DNA from: Rhizobium sp. Leaf371
Lineage (GTDB): Bacteria; Pseudomonadota; Alphaproteobacteria; Rhizobiales; Rhizobiaceae
Direction of reading: 5' to 3'
Assembly (NCBI RefSeq): GCF_001424045.1
Contig: NZ_LMQB01000003.1
Coordinates: forward strand, 83,870 to 147,869
Length of the DNA: 64,000 nucleotides
Shown piece by piece: positions 35,275-45,030 of this stretch (positions are counted from its first letter, which is position 1; each line of letters opens with the position of its first letter). The translations under genes and the position numbers were made by a program. Under the pieces are notes generated by a model. The model saw nothing but the letters and a program-made list of their open reading frames with translations. It was not told the origin of the DNA and ran no database searches.

Positions 35275-35880
35275 ATGGCGCGCATCCTTCTCATCCACGC
35301 CCATCCGGTCGAGACCAGCTACAGCGCGCAATTGCGCGACGTCGCCCGAAAGGCGCTGGAGGAGCAGGGGCACGAGATCGACCTGCTCTCGCTCTATGAC
35401 GAGGGCTTCGATGCGGTTCTGTCGCGCGAGGAGCGGCTGAACTATCACGACGAGGCGATCAACATCACCCCGGCCATCGCGCCCTATGTCGCGCGCGTCC
35501 GCGCCGCCGATGCGATCGTGCTCGTCCATCCCGTCTGGAATTTCGGGCTGCCGGCCATTCTCAAGGGGTTCTTCGACCGGGTCTTCGTGCCGGGCGTCGC
35601 CTTCACCCTGGCGCGAGGCGACAAGGGCAAGCTCGTCCGCATTCTGCACAATGTCCAGTCGGTCGCGGTCATCACCACCTATGGCGGCCCGCGCTTCCGG
35701 GCCATGCTGGTCGGCGACCCGCCACGCAAAGTCGCACGCCGCGTTCTCTGGGCGATCTTCCGCCCGAAAAAACCTGTACGCTATCTCGCACTTTACAATA
35801 TGAACGGCAACGGGGTGGCCGAACTCGATGCCTTCAAGGCGAAGGTCGCCGCGGCGATGTCGACATTCGCGGCGCTCTAG
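35275..35880 (+). CDS. NAD(P)H-dependent oxidoreductase, flavodoxin-like fold
   Basis: A 201-residue protein of the NAD(P)H:quinone oxidoreductase (flavodoxin_2) family. The start MARILLIHAHPVETSYSAQL is the FMN/FAD phosphate loop; the middle VHPVWNFGLPAILKGFFDRV is the family signature, followed by TTYGGPRFRAM. It is likely a cytosolic flavin or quinone reductase. Its start is 3 bp after the stop of the FAD oxidoreductase, so it may supply or accept electrons for that enzyme. Confidence 0.9.
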   Translation: MARILLIHAHPVETSYSAQLRDVARKALEEQGHEIDLLSLYDEGFDAVLSREERLNYHDEAINITPAIAPYVARVRAADAIVLVHPVWNFGLPAILKGFFDRVFVPGVAFTLARGDKGKLVRILHNVQSVAVITTYGGPRFRAMLVGDPPRKVARRVLWAIFRPKKPVRYLALYNMNGNGVAELDAFKAKVAAAMSTFAAL

Positions 35881-35927
35881 AGGGCCTTGGCGAGACGGCG
35901 ACCGGCGGAAGGGCGGGAAGAACGCAG

Positions 35928-36887
35928 ATGGCAGGCAGCATCGAACCGGCGATCACGGACGGCCTGGAGGGCGGCGAGCGGCGGCGCGGCGAGCTCGACA
36001 TCCGTCAGTTGCGCGTGCTCAAGACCCTTCTGTCGGAAGTCAGCGTCTCGCGGACGGCCGCGATCCATGGCCTCAGCCAGCCGGCCGTCAGCCTGACGCT
36101 GCGCCGCTTCCGCTCGCTGACGGGCGACCCCCTTCTCGTGCGCAGCGGCACGGGCCTTGCCCCCACCCTGCGCGCGCAAGACATGGTCGCCCTGATCGAC
36201 CGCGTCCTCGACGATATCGATCACCTCGTCGGTCGCGAAGCCGATTTCGAGCCGGAGACCTCGGAACGGGTGGTGCGGATCGTCGCGGCGACGAGCTTCA
36301 CGCCGTTCCTCGTGCCGCGCCTCGTGCAGCATCTGCGCCGGCACGCGCCCCGCATGGTGCTGGAAATGCTGCCCATGCCCAGCATCGCCGCCCTCCAGCA
36401 GCTTCTGGACGCGGGCGAAGTCGATATCGTTCTGGCCCACCGCCAGCCGAACTCTCCCCATCTGCGCGGCGAGACGCTGACGGAATGCCAGACCGTCTGC
36501 ATGCTCGACCCCGGCCATCCCCTCGCCGGCGCCTCCCGCATCGCCATGGCGGACTATCTCGATCTCGAGCACCTCTCGCCCAACCCGCCCTCCGGCGCCG
36601 CCGTCAGCCCGATCGACGGACGCCTTGCCGAACTCGGTCTCGCCCGGCGCATCCGCGCCAGCCTGTCGGAATATGCGCTGGTGCCCATGGTGCTGGCCGG
36701 CAGTGATCTCGTCTTCACCACCACCAAGCCCTTCGCGGACCAGTTCGCCGCGCGCTCTCACATCGCCGTCGTCGATGCGCCGGAAGAGTTCGGCGTCATG
36801 GCCGTCTATCTCTTCTGGCACGAGAGGGTCCACCACTCGACCTTCAACGCATGGCTGCGCGGCCTCGTCAGGGGCATGCTCAATTAG
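35928..36887 (+). CDS. LysR family transcriptional regulator
   Basis: A 319-residue LTTR. The N-terminal winged helix lies at about 20-80 (LDIRQLRVLKTLLSEVSVSR, LSQPAVSLTLRRFRSLTGDP). The effector domain follows (RIVAATSFTPFLVPRLVQHL). It lies last in the operon after a 47-bp gap. A dyad AGTATCA-N11-TGATACT in the divergent region at 29717 is a plausible binding site for it, giving control of both the importer/deaminase operon and the RidA/creatininase pair. The inducer is unknown. Confidence 0.9.
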   Translation: MAGSIEPAITDGLEGGERRRGELDIRQLRVLKTLLSEVSVSRTAAIHGLSQPAVSLTLRRFRSLTGDPLLVRSGTGLAPTLRAQDMVALIDRVLDDIDHLVGREADFEPETSERVVRIVAATSFTPFLVPRLVQHLRRHAPRMVLEMLPMPSIAALQQLLDAGEVDIVLAHRQPNSPHLRGETLTECQTVCMLDPGHPLAGASRIAMADYLDLEHLSPNPPSGAAVSPIDGRLAELGLARRIRASLSEYALVPMVLAGSDLVFTTTKPFADQFAARSHIAVVDAPEEFGVMAVYLFWHERVHHSTFNAWLRGLVRGMLN

Positions 36888-36940
36888 GGCTGTTCAGATC
36901 GCCGATGATGGCGTCATCGATCCTGACGACGGCATCTTTG

Positions 36941-36964
36941 AGAGAGAGAGAGAGAGAGAGAGAG
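36941..36964 (+). repeat. AG dinucleotide repeat (12 units) at the RNase HI start
   Basis: Twelve AG units run from 36941 to 36964 and end 2 bp before the GTG start codon of the RNase HI gene. The tract is purine-rich and contains GAG and GAGAG, so it probably serves as the ribosome site. Repeats of this type slip easily during replication. A change here would alter spacing to the start codon but not the protein. Confidence 0.9.
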
Positions 36965-36966
36965 AC

Positions 36967-37470
36967 GTGATCGACATCTATGCGGACGGTTCCTTTCGGC
37001 CGAAGACCGCGACAGGTGGCTGGGCCTTCGTGGCGTTCCAGAAGGACCGCGAGATCCATCGGGCGCAGGGGTTTGCGCGCGGGCTGTCGAACAACACGTT
37101 CGAGCTTCGGGCTGTTCTGGAAGCGGCGCTCTGGATCGGGACCGACTGGATCGGACCGGACTGGATTGGGACAAACTGGGCCGGCGCTTCTGCCACGATC
37201 TGGACGGACTCGCGCCAGACGGTGACAGCCTGTCATGCCTCCCGGGCGATCTGGCGAAACAATGGCTGGCGCCGTCTGGAGGCGAACCCGAAGAAGCGGA
37301 AGCGCGTCATACAGGATGTGGCGTTGTGGCAGGCGCTCGACCGTCAACTCACGGCCAATCCCCGCATTGAAATCGCATGGTGTCGCGGACATGATGAAAT
37401 CGCCGGCAACGAACTGGCCGATGCCCTGGCGCGGACGGCGGCAATGGCATCAAAGGCCAGCATCGGCTGA
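36967..37470 (+). CDS. rnhA: ribonuclease HI
   Basis: A 167-residue RNase H-fold enzyme that cleaves RNA in RNA-DNA hybrids. The catalytic carboxylates are visible: D7 in DIYADGSF, E46 in NNTFELRAV, D81 in IWTDSRQ, and the C-terminal His/Asp in CRGHDEIAGNELAD. The start is GTG at 36967, since residues 2-7 (IDIYAD) match the usual beginning. Between E46 and D81 lies an inserted repeat (WIGTD, WIGPD, WIGTN) that lengthens this interval to 35 residues against 22 in the E. coli enzyme. A purine AG tract lies at the ribosome site. It is probably a second, accessory RNase HI. Confidence 0.88.
   Translation: MIDIYADGSFRPKTATGGWAFVAFQKDREIHRAQGFARGLSNNTFELRAVLEAALWIGTDWIGPDWIGTNWAGASATIWTDSRQTVTACHASRAIWRNNGWRRLEANPKKRKRVIQDVALWQALDRQLTANPRIEIAWCRGHDEIAGNELADALARTAAMASKASIG
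37131..37184 (+). repeat. 15-bp tandem repeat inside the RNase HI gene
   Basis: Three 15-bp units (37131-37145, 37146-37160, 37161-37175) and a partial fourth, each starting CTGGAT or CTGGG, encode WIGTD, WIGPD, WIGTN and WAG. The units have diverged by a few bases, so the expansion is not recent. It falls between catalytic residues E46 and D81. Confidence 0.8.
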
Positions 37471-37585
37471 AGCATGTCGCGCCGAAGCGTTTCGCGGTTG
37501 CGACGAGCCTCCGTCGGGCACGGCCGGGATATGCGCGCGCAATGGCCGCGTTGACTTGAGCGGATCCGCGACCCATGTCACCGGG

Positions 37586-38215
37586 ATGTCGAAGCGCGAG
37601 AAAGACGATGTCGAACTCCTGAGGACCTGGGCCTTGCCGTCCGCCGCCACGCTCGGCTCGTCGGTGCGCGCAAAGGGTCTTCTCCTCGAACTGCGGGCCC
37701 GCCTGCCCGCGTCCTCGAAGAAGCTGCTCGTTCTCGACGGCGGCGAGCTGGTGCTTGCGATGCCGGCAAAGGCCAAGACCGAATTCCATGCCGCAGCCGC
37801 CATCGTCTCCGCCGCCATGAAGGCGATCGAGAGCCTGCCGGTGATCCCCCGCGAGATCGAGGATATCCTGACGATCAAGCCGGGCGAGCGACATCGCTGG
37901 CTGGCAGATGGCCGGCTTCCGAGCGCGGGCACGCGCACGGTCCGGCTGGCGGGCCGCGCGAAGAAGATCACCTTCCATGTCTTCGATGCGAATATCGTCG
38001 AAGAGCTTCTGAACAGCGGTGTCGTCGACGAATGGCGAGACGAGGACAAGGCGACCGCGGCCGAGAACCGGCGTCGCGCCGCCTACAAGGCAAAACTGAC
38101 GCGTTCTCTGCGAAAGGCCGAGACTGCCGCGCCACGTTCGACGCCGGGACCGGACGAGCCCTCGGCGGCGCTGGAGGACTGGGACGCGTTCGGACGCGAC
38201 GGGCTCCTGCGCTGA
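37586..38215 (+). CDS. hypothetical protein
   Basis: A 209-residue soluble protein I do not recognise. The start MSKREKDDVELLRTWALPSA is chosen because sequence further left is out of character; the ribosome site is weak. The central part, IPREIEDILTIKPGERHRWL followed by DGRLPSAGTRTVRLAGRAKK, looks like a DNA- or nucleic-acid-binding basic region. The end is charged and proline-rich. It lies 115 bp after RNase HI in the same direction, so they may be co-transcribed. No membrane segments or signal peptide. Confidence 0.65.
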   Translation: MSKREKDDVELLRTWALPSAATLGSSVRAKGLLLELRARLPASSKKLLVLDGGELVLAMPAKAKTEFHAAAAIVSAAMKAIESLPVIPREIEDILTIKPGERHRWLADGRLPSAGTRTVRLAGRAKKITFHVFDANIVEELLNSGVVDEWRDEDKATAAENRRRAAYKAKLTRSLRKAETAAPRSTPGPDEPSAALEDWDAFGRDGLLR

Positions 38216-38349
38216 TCGGCGCGAGACGACTGGCACAGGCCGTCGCCGTGCAAGCCTTGATTGTCGGGGCCAGTCGAAGCCGTGCAGATCCTGAACGCCG
38301 GGCCTCGGCTTTCAGGATGTCCAGGCCCGTGACGCGAAGCGCATGCGCC

Positions 38350-40491
38350 TCAATCGGGGAGCCGAACGACGGCGCATCCGTAAGGTCCGAGCGACAGATG
38401 CCCGGAAATGGCTTCGCCGGTCAGAAGGTCGATGCCGGCCGGAAGGTCCGTCAGTTCGGTCGACGCCGCCTCCGTGTTCAGAAGGAACAGGAGCGTGCGG
38501 CCGTCGCCCTCGCGCAGGGTGGCCTCGACGTTTGCCGGCAGGTTCGGCACGAGCGGCGCGATGCCGACATCCGCCGAGAGCTGACCGACCAAGGCCTGAA
38601 CGAGCGCATCCGTCAGGTAGGTGCCGACATAGATCGCCTGGCCCTTCCCCACCCGGCGCCGCGAGATGGCCGTGCGGCCGCCGAGGAACCGGTTGCTCCA
38701 CTGGCCGATCGTTTCAACGTCCGGATCCGTTTCGAAGACCTCGTAGAGATGCGCCGCATCATACTCCGCATTGCCGATGGTCAGACGATAGCCGCGCCGG
38801 GCGGAGCTTGCAGGCAGACGCCGGGCCGGAACGTGGAGCCCGAACTCCGGCCCCGGCATGCCGAAGAGACCGTCGGCGCCGGGTTCCGCCACGCGTCCGA
38901 ATTCCTCCACGCGCACGCCGCAGAGGGCCGAGAGGCCCGGTCCCGGCGCAAGGGTGCGCGGAATGTGATTGTTCTCGTCCCGCGTTCCGGTCATCGCGCC
39001 GACCACCAGCGTGCCGCCATTGCGCACGAAGGCCTCGACATTCGCGTCCCATTCGCTCTTCCACATCACCCAATGCGGGATGTAGAGCAGCTTGACGCGC
39101 GAGAGATCGTCGGCCGGGTGAATGAACCCGCAGGCGATGCCGGTCTCGTAGCAATAGCGGTGCAGCCGGGTTCCGTCCTCGAGCGGGCTCGGCAGGCCCA
39201 TGGGATAGGTCTTGTAAGCTTCCTGATTGTCGAAATCGGCACCAGCGATGGCGATATCCATGCGCACGGTCGTGCCCAGCAGATCCTGCCTGATGCGGGC
39301 GATATCGCCGGCAAATTGCATCGCCTCGCGATAGCGTCGGCGGGGAACGTCGTCATGGTCGATGATGCCCATCCAGTAGATTTCTGCGCCGAAATGCGCC
39401 GGCCTCCAGCGGAAGAACAGAAGGCCGTCGGCACCGCGCGCCACGGAACTCAGCGCCATCCGCCGCATTTCCCCCGGCTCCGGGGTCATGGTGGAGAAGC
39501 CGGGCTGGCTGCCGAAGCCAGACGCCTGTTCCGGCACGATGAAGTTGCCGCTATAGGCGCGGCAGACATCGAGATGCAGGGCCTGCGTCGCCGCGTGGCC
39601 GCCGGTGCGGCGCATCTCGTCGTAGAGCATCGGGTAGATATCGAAGCCGATGAAGTCGAGATCCTCGCCGAACGGGCCGCGGAAGTCGATATCCTCCAGC
39701 CGGCCGAGATTGTGAAAGACGAACCAGTCCGGATTGACCGCGCGCAGGATCTCGACCTGATCGTGCTGGAACGCGGCGGTCGCGTCGGCCAGAAACCGGT
39801 GGTAGTCCTGGACATGGCCGGGGCTCGGGAAACCGGGATTGGCGGCGCGGGGCGCGGTGATCTGGTCGAAGCCGTCATAGGCCGTTGCCCAGAAATTCCC
39901 GCCCCAGGCGACGTTCAGGGCGTCGATGCTGCCGTAGCGGCGTTCCAGATAGGCGCGGAACGCCACCTGCGTCTCCTGCGAATAGGAGGTCGAGACCGTC
40001 GTGTTCAGCTCGTTGTCGGTCTGCCAGCCGATGATGTGCGGGTTGTCGCGGTAATGATCGGCCAGCGCCCGGGTAATGCGCCGGCTATGGACACGGTAGA
40101 CCGCGCTGTTGGTGTCCGCATGCTGGCGGGACCCATGGGTCGCGACCCTGTCGCGCTCGTCGACGCGCAGCACGTCCGGATATCGCGCCGTCAGCCAGCG
40201 GGGCGGCGTGGCGGTCGGGGTGCAGAAGATCGTCTTGATCCCGGCCGCGCCGAGGACGTCGATCGCGCGGTCGAACAGCGCAAAGTCGAACACGCCCTCG
40301 CTAGGCTCGAACAGGTGCCAGGCGAATTCGCCCAGCCGGACGACGTTGAAACCGGCCGCCGCCATGCGCTCGGCATCGCTCTGCCAGAGCGCCTCCTCGA
40401 TGTGCTCGGGATAATGGGGAACGCCCAGCAGGAACTGGTCGAGATTGAGCGGGCGCCAGACCGAGAGAGGGGCCGGGGGAGTGCGCTTCAT
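38350..40491 (-). CDS. beta-galactosidase, glycoside hydrolase family 42
   Basis: A 713-residue cytoplasmic GH42 enzyme that removes terminal beta-galactose. The catalytic pair is E161 (acid/base, in IGWQTDNELN) and E321 (nucleophile, in NFIVPEQASGFG). The start ATG at 40491 (MKRTPPAPLSVW) gives the usual length. The TIM-barrel part (to about 390), the trimerisation domain with YIPHWVMWKSEWDANVEAFV and a C-terminal beta domain are all present. No signal peptide, so it acts on sugars brought in by the importer encoded upstream in the same operon (ATPase, two permeases, binding protein), under a ROK repressor. Confidence 0.93.
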   Translation of the reverse strand: MKRTPPAPLSVWRPLNLDQFLLGVPHYPEHIEEALWQSDAERMAAAGFNVVRLGEFAWHLFEPSEGVFDFALFDRAIDVLGAAGIKTIFCTPTATPPRWLTARYPDVLRVDERDRVATHGSRQHADTNSAVYRVHSRRITRALADHYRDNPHIIGWQTDNELNTTVSTSYSQETQVAFRAYLERRYGSIDALNVAWGGNFWATAYDGFDQITAPRAANPGFPSPGHVQDYHRFLADATAAFQHDQVEILRAVNPDWFVFHNLGRLEDIDFRGPFGEDLDFIGFDIYPMLYDEMRRTGGHAATQALHLDVCRAYSGNFIVPEQASGFGSQPGFSTMTPEPGEMRRMALSSVARGADGLLFFRWRPAHFGAEIYWMGIIDHDDVPRRRYREAMQFAGDIARIRQDLLGTTVRMDIAIAGADFDNQEAYKTYPMGLPSPLEDGTRLHRYCYETGIACGFIHPADDLSRVKLLYIPHWVMWKSEWDANVEAFVRNGGTLVVGAMTGTRDENNHIPRTLAPGPGLSALCGVRVEEFGRVAEPGADGLFGMPGPEFGLHVPARRLPASSARRGYRLTIGNAEYDAAHLYEVFETDPDVETIGQWSNRFLGGRTAISRRRVGKGQAIYVGTYLTDALVQALVGQLSADVGIAPLVPNLPANVEATLREGDGRTLLFLLNTEAASTELTDLPAGIDLLTGEAISGHLSLGPYGCAVVRLPD

Positions 40492-40526
40492 GGGATCTGT
40501 CCTCGTCGATGCAGGAAATAGACGTA

Positions 40527-41663
<1,137 letters not shown>

Positions 41664-41690
41664 CGCGGAGCCATCCTTTGCGGTGTCTGC

Positions 41691-42542
41691 TCACCCCTTC
41701 ACCGCGCCGACGGTCAGTCCGGCGATGAAGTGGCGTTGCATGAGGAAAAACATGAGGACCGGGGGCACGGCGACGATGACGGTCGCGGCGGAGACGAGGT
41801 TCCAGGCCGAGACATATTCGCCCCGCAGGTTGCTCAGGCCCGCCGTGACCGGCTTCACGGCATCGCTCTGGGTCAGCACGATCGCCCAGAAATAATCGTT
41901 CCAGACGAAGGTGAAGGTGAGGATCGCAAGCGCAGCAAGTGCCGGGCGCACCAGGGGAAGCACGACGTGGACAAGCGTCTGGCCGGGCGAGGCCCCTTCG
42001 GAACGGGCCGCCTGGAAAAGTTCGTCCGGCAGCGCGGCGATGAAGTTGCGCATGAACAATGTCGCAAACCCCGTCTGGAAGGCCACATGGAAGACGATCA
42101 GCGCGGCATAGGTATCGTAAAGGCCGAGCGCCACCATGAGATCGCGCACCGGGATCATCATGATCTGCGCCGGCAGGAAATTGCCGCCGACGAAGAGCGC
42201 GAAGACGAGGTTCGCGCCGGGGAACCGGTGGCGCGACAGCACGTAGCCTGTGAGCGTGGACAGCACGAGCACGCCCACGACGGAGGGCAGCGTGATCACG
42301 AGGCTGTTGACGAAATAGCGGGCCATGGCGGTCTGGGTGAAGACGGCCGTGTAGTTCTCGATGAGGTTGAAGCTCTTCGGCCAGCCCCAGTAATTGCCGG
42401 CCATGACCTCCTCGAAGGAGCGCAGCGACGTCACCATGACGGTGAAGAGCGGCAGCAGCCAGAGGAGAAGAACGAGCGAGACGAGGCCGATATAGACGCC
42501 GCGGCGCAGGGGGGCTGTGGGCGGGATGGGGCGAGGATACAT
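41691..42542 (-). CDS. carbohydrate ABC transporter permease, MalG type
   Basis: A 283-residue CUT1 permease with six helices. The EAA loop is ELFQAARSEGASPGQTLVHV, and family parts YFVNSLVITLPSVVGVLVLS and WNDYFWAIVLTQSDAVKPVT are evident. The start at 42542 overlaps the MalF-type stop. It works with the MalF-type partner and the UgpC-type ATPase to import a galactoside, as judged by the adjacent GH42 gene. Confidence 0.93.
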   Translation of the reverse strand: MYPRPIPPTAPLRRGVYIGLVSLVLLLWLLPLFTVMVTSLRSFEEVMAGNYWGWPKSFNLIENYTAVFTQTAMARYFVNSLVITLPSVVGVLVLSTLTGYVLSRHRFPGANLVFALFVGGNFLPAQIMMIPVRDLMVALGLYDTYAALIVFHVAFQTGFATLFMRNFIAALPDELFQAARSEGASPGQTLVHVVLPLVRPALAALAILTFTFVWNDYFWAIVLTQSDAVKPVTAGLSNLRGEYVSAWNLVSAATVIVAVPPVLMFFLMQRHFIAGLTVGAVKG

Positions 42543-43426
42543 CAGGCGTTCCCTTCTTCCACCTTGAGGAGCGTGCGGAGATACCAGACGATGAAACCGG
42601 CCATGATCACGAACAGGACGGTTGCGATCGCCGCGCCATAGCCGAAGCGGTAGGAGAAGATCGACTGCTCGTACATCTGGTAGGCGAGCACGGTGGAGGA
42701 GCCGAACGGGCCGCCGGACGTCATGACCGCGACCATGTCGAACGAGCGCAGCGCCCCGATGACGGTGACGGCGAGCGCGATGAAGCTCACCTCCCGCAGC
42801 TGCGGCAGGATGACGTTCCAGAGCATGGCAAAGCCGCGGGCCCCATCCACCCGCCCTGCCCCGATCAGCTCCTCGTTGAGATTGTTGAGACCGGCCAGAA
42901 ACAGCACGAGGCAGAAGGCGACCTGCGGCCAGAGCGCGGCGATGACCACCGCCACGGTGACGAAGGTCTCGTCCGACAGCAGGGCCGGCGCGGTCGCGCC
43001 GAACGCGTTGAAGATCAGCGCCAGCAGGCCGAAGGTGGGATCGTAGACCCAGGTGAAGACGACGCCGACCGTGACCGAGGCGAGCACGAGCGGGATGAAG
43101 AACAGCGACTTCACGATCCGCATGCCGGCGATCGGCTGGTTGAGCATCAGCGCCAGCGCAAGCCCCAGCGGCGGCGCGGCCATGAACATCACGAGCCAGA
43201 TGACATTGTTCTTCAGCGACACGAAGAATTGCGGATCGTCGATCAGCTGCCGGTAGTTGTCGAGGCCGACCCAGACCATGGCGCCGACGCCATCCCACTC
43301 GTGGAACGAGACCCAGATCGTCTGGAGCGACGCGAAGATGATGACGACCCCGAACAGCAGGATCCCCGGGAGAATGAAGAGCGTGGGTGCCAGCCAGCTG
43401 CCATGGCGCCGCCAGAGTCGTGACAT
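42542..43426 (-). CDS. carbohydrate ABC transporter permease, MalF type
   Basis: A 294-residue permease. The start at 43426 (MSRLWRRHGSWLAPTLFILP) was preferred over an upstream in-frame methionine, whose product would begin with 113 residues antisense-like and rich in Arg and Pro. The EAA loop reads EELIGAGRVDGARGFAMLWN. Six or so helices are visible. It forms the pore with the MalG-type protein. Confidence 0.92.
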   Translation of the reverse strand: MSRLWRRHGSWLAPTLFILPGILLFGVVIIFASLQTIWVSFHEWDGVGAMVWVGLDNYRQLIDDPQFFVSLKNNVIWLVMFMAAPPLGLALALMLNQPIAGMRIVKSLFFIPLVLASVTVGVVFTWVYDPTFGLLALIFNAFGATAPALLSDETFVTVAVVIAALWPQVAFCLVLFLAGLNNLNEELIGAGRVDGARGFAMLWNVILPQLREVSFIALAVTVIGALRSFDMVAVMTSGGPFGSSTVLAYQMYEQSIFSYRFGYGAAIATVLFVIMAGFIVWYLRTLLKVEEGNA

Positions 43427-43554
43427 GTCGATCTGCTTCTGTGTAAGAGCGATAAGGGCCTGAGCGTCTTCAAGCTCGGAAGACGGATCGGGCGAAGAGG
43501 TTCGACCCCTTGGCCCGAGCGGCGGCGCCAGGGAGAGCGGCGGCCGCGGTTCGG

Positions 43555-44829
43555 CTATGCCTTGAAGACGCGCTTGCGCGTCGCTTCGAGGCGCGTCAGG
43601 ATCTGCTCGCGCCGCTCCGGCTTCACCATGAACTCCTGAAAGCCCTTCAGGCCTTCCTGCGCCATGTCCGGATCCGTGTCGCGATCGTAGAACTGGGCGG
43701 TCCCCTTCACCGACTTCAGGCTTTCCACGGCGGCGTTTACCAGCGGGTCGGCACTTGGCGGGCAATCGCTGCGGGGCGGCACGGCGCCTTCCGGCGCAAG
43801 ATAGGCCGCCAGGTTTTCGGGCTGGTAGAGGTAGGCAAGGAACGCCCGCGCGCCCTCCTTGTTCTTGGCGTTTTTCGGAACGTGAACGGAATTCAGCGCG
43901 AAATCCTCATAGCGCGGAAGACCGGGGGCGATCTCCGGAAAAGGCGCGAAGGCGATCTGGTCCTGCTCCTCGGGCGGAAAGCCGTATTTCACGAAGCCTG
44001 CGAGATCCATCATCGCCGCCTTCTTCTGCGCCAGCGCGGCGGCGGCCTGCTCCCAGCCGGAAGAGGTGTGGTTCGGCGTGAACAGGCCAGCCTTTATCAG
44101 AGCCTCCCACTTGTCGAAGACGGGCGTCAAGGCGGGGTCGGTATAGGCCATGGTGCCGTCCATCAGGGCCATGTGCTTTTCAAGCCCGTTGATGCGCAGG
44201 TTCATGTGATCGAACCAGCCGGCGGCGGGCCACATCTCCTTCGTGCCCATGCTGACCGGGACCATGCCGGCCGACTTCGCCTTGTCACCGAGCGACAGCA
44301 GGTCGTCGTAGGTCGCAGGCGCCGTCCAGCCCTTCTCGGCAAACACGTCCTTGCGATAGAACAGCCCCCACAGCAGGCCGCCGAGCGGCAGGCCGTACTG
44401 CTTGCCGTCCACCGTCACCGCACTGGTCGAGGTGTCGAGGACGTCCTGATATTTTTCGCGCGCAAAGAGGTCGGAGATGTCGTCGAACAGATCCCGCTTG
44501 ACGAAGGCTTTCATGCGGTTGCCGGAAAACCAGAAGCAGATGTCGGGCGCACCGACGACGAGATAGCTGCGGATGGCGGTCTTGTGCGCCTCGTGGTCCA
44601 TATTGTTGATGACGACCTTGGTCCCGCTGGCCTTTTCGAATTCGCTGGCAAGGCGCTGAAGCACCTCGCGCTGCGGGGCGTTGGCGATGTTGGAAATGAT
44701 CGTCAGTTCTTTGGATTGTGCGAGCGCCGGACGGCCAAGGATGGCCGCGGACGCCATCAGGCCGCCCGCGCCGATCATGAAGGTCCGTCGCGACGGTGCA
44801 AAATCAGGCTGAATATCGGTCAAACGCAT
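43555..44829 (-). CDS. sugar ABC transporter substrate-binding protein, Tat-exported
   Basis: A 424-residue binding protein of the SBP_bac_1 (MalE/UgpB) family. A twin-arginine signal is seen as SRRTFMIGAGGLMASAAILG, with cleavage near ALA-QSK. The mature part has ASEFEKASGTKVVINNMDHE, YGLPLGGLLWGLFYRKDVFA and KKAAMMDLAGFVKYGFPPEE. The ATG at 44829 follows GGGAGGAG. It is the first gene of the galactoside operon and lies divergent from the ROK regulator, separated by 201 bp holding a perfect palindrome. Confidence 0.92.
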   Translation of the reverse strand: MRLTDIQPDFAPSRRTFMIGAGGLMASAAILGRPALAQSKELTIISNIANAPQREVLQRLASEFEKASGTKVVINNMDHEAHKTAIRSYLVVGAPDICFWFSGNRMKAFVKRDLFDDISDLFAREKYQDVLDTSTSAVTVDGKQYGLPLGGLLWGLFYRKDVFAEKGWTAPATYDDLLSLGDKAKSAGMVPVSMGTKEMWPAAGWFDHMNLRINGLEKHMALMDGTMAYTDPALTPVFDKWEALIKAGLFTPNHTSSGWEQAAAALAQKKAAMMDLAGFVKYGFPPEEQDQIAFAPFPEIAPGLPRYEDFALNSVHVPKNAKNKEGARAFLAYLYQPENLAAYLAPEGAVPPRSDCPPSADPLVNAAVESLKSVKGTAQFYDRDTDPDMAQEGLKGFQEFMVKPERREQILTRLEATRKRVFKA

Positions 44830-44998
44830 AGTGGCTCCTCCCACGACAGGTCCATCCGCGCGATCGCTGGTCGCGATCACGATCGGGTCAATTTCGTTCG
44901 AGATCGGCAACCGCCCCGAGGCCGACGACGCGTCGTTGCAGCCTGTTCCCTCGATTGCCAATGCGGAAAAGCTAGCCTATCTTCCCATGTCAGACAAG

Positions 44999-45019
44999 AA
45001 TTAATTTACGAAATTAATT
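44999..45019 (+). promoter_or_regulatory. perfect AT-rich palindrome, probable ROK operator
   Basis: AATTAATTT (44999-45007) and AAATTAATT (45011-45019) are exact inverted copies around ACG. The site is 11 bp before the ROK start codon and within the divergent region to the sugar-binding-protein gene. NagC- and Mlc-type ROK repressors are known to bind A/T-rich dyads of similar form. Binding here would repress the regulator itself and possibly the galactoside operon. Confidence 0.65.
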
Positions 45020-45030
45020 AAAGGGAAGAC

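Noticed and set aside
33835..35649. Minus-strand open frame of about 600 codons opposite the FAD oxidoreductase
   Set aside because: Antisense to a well-supported flavoprotein; no recognisable domain.
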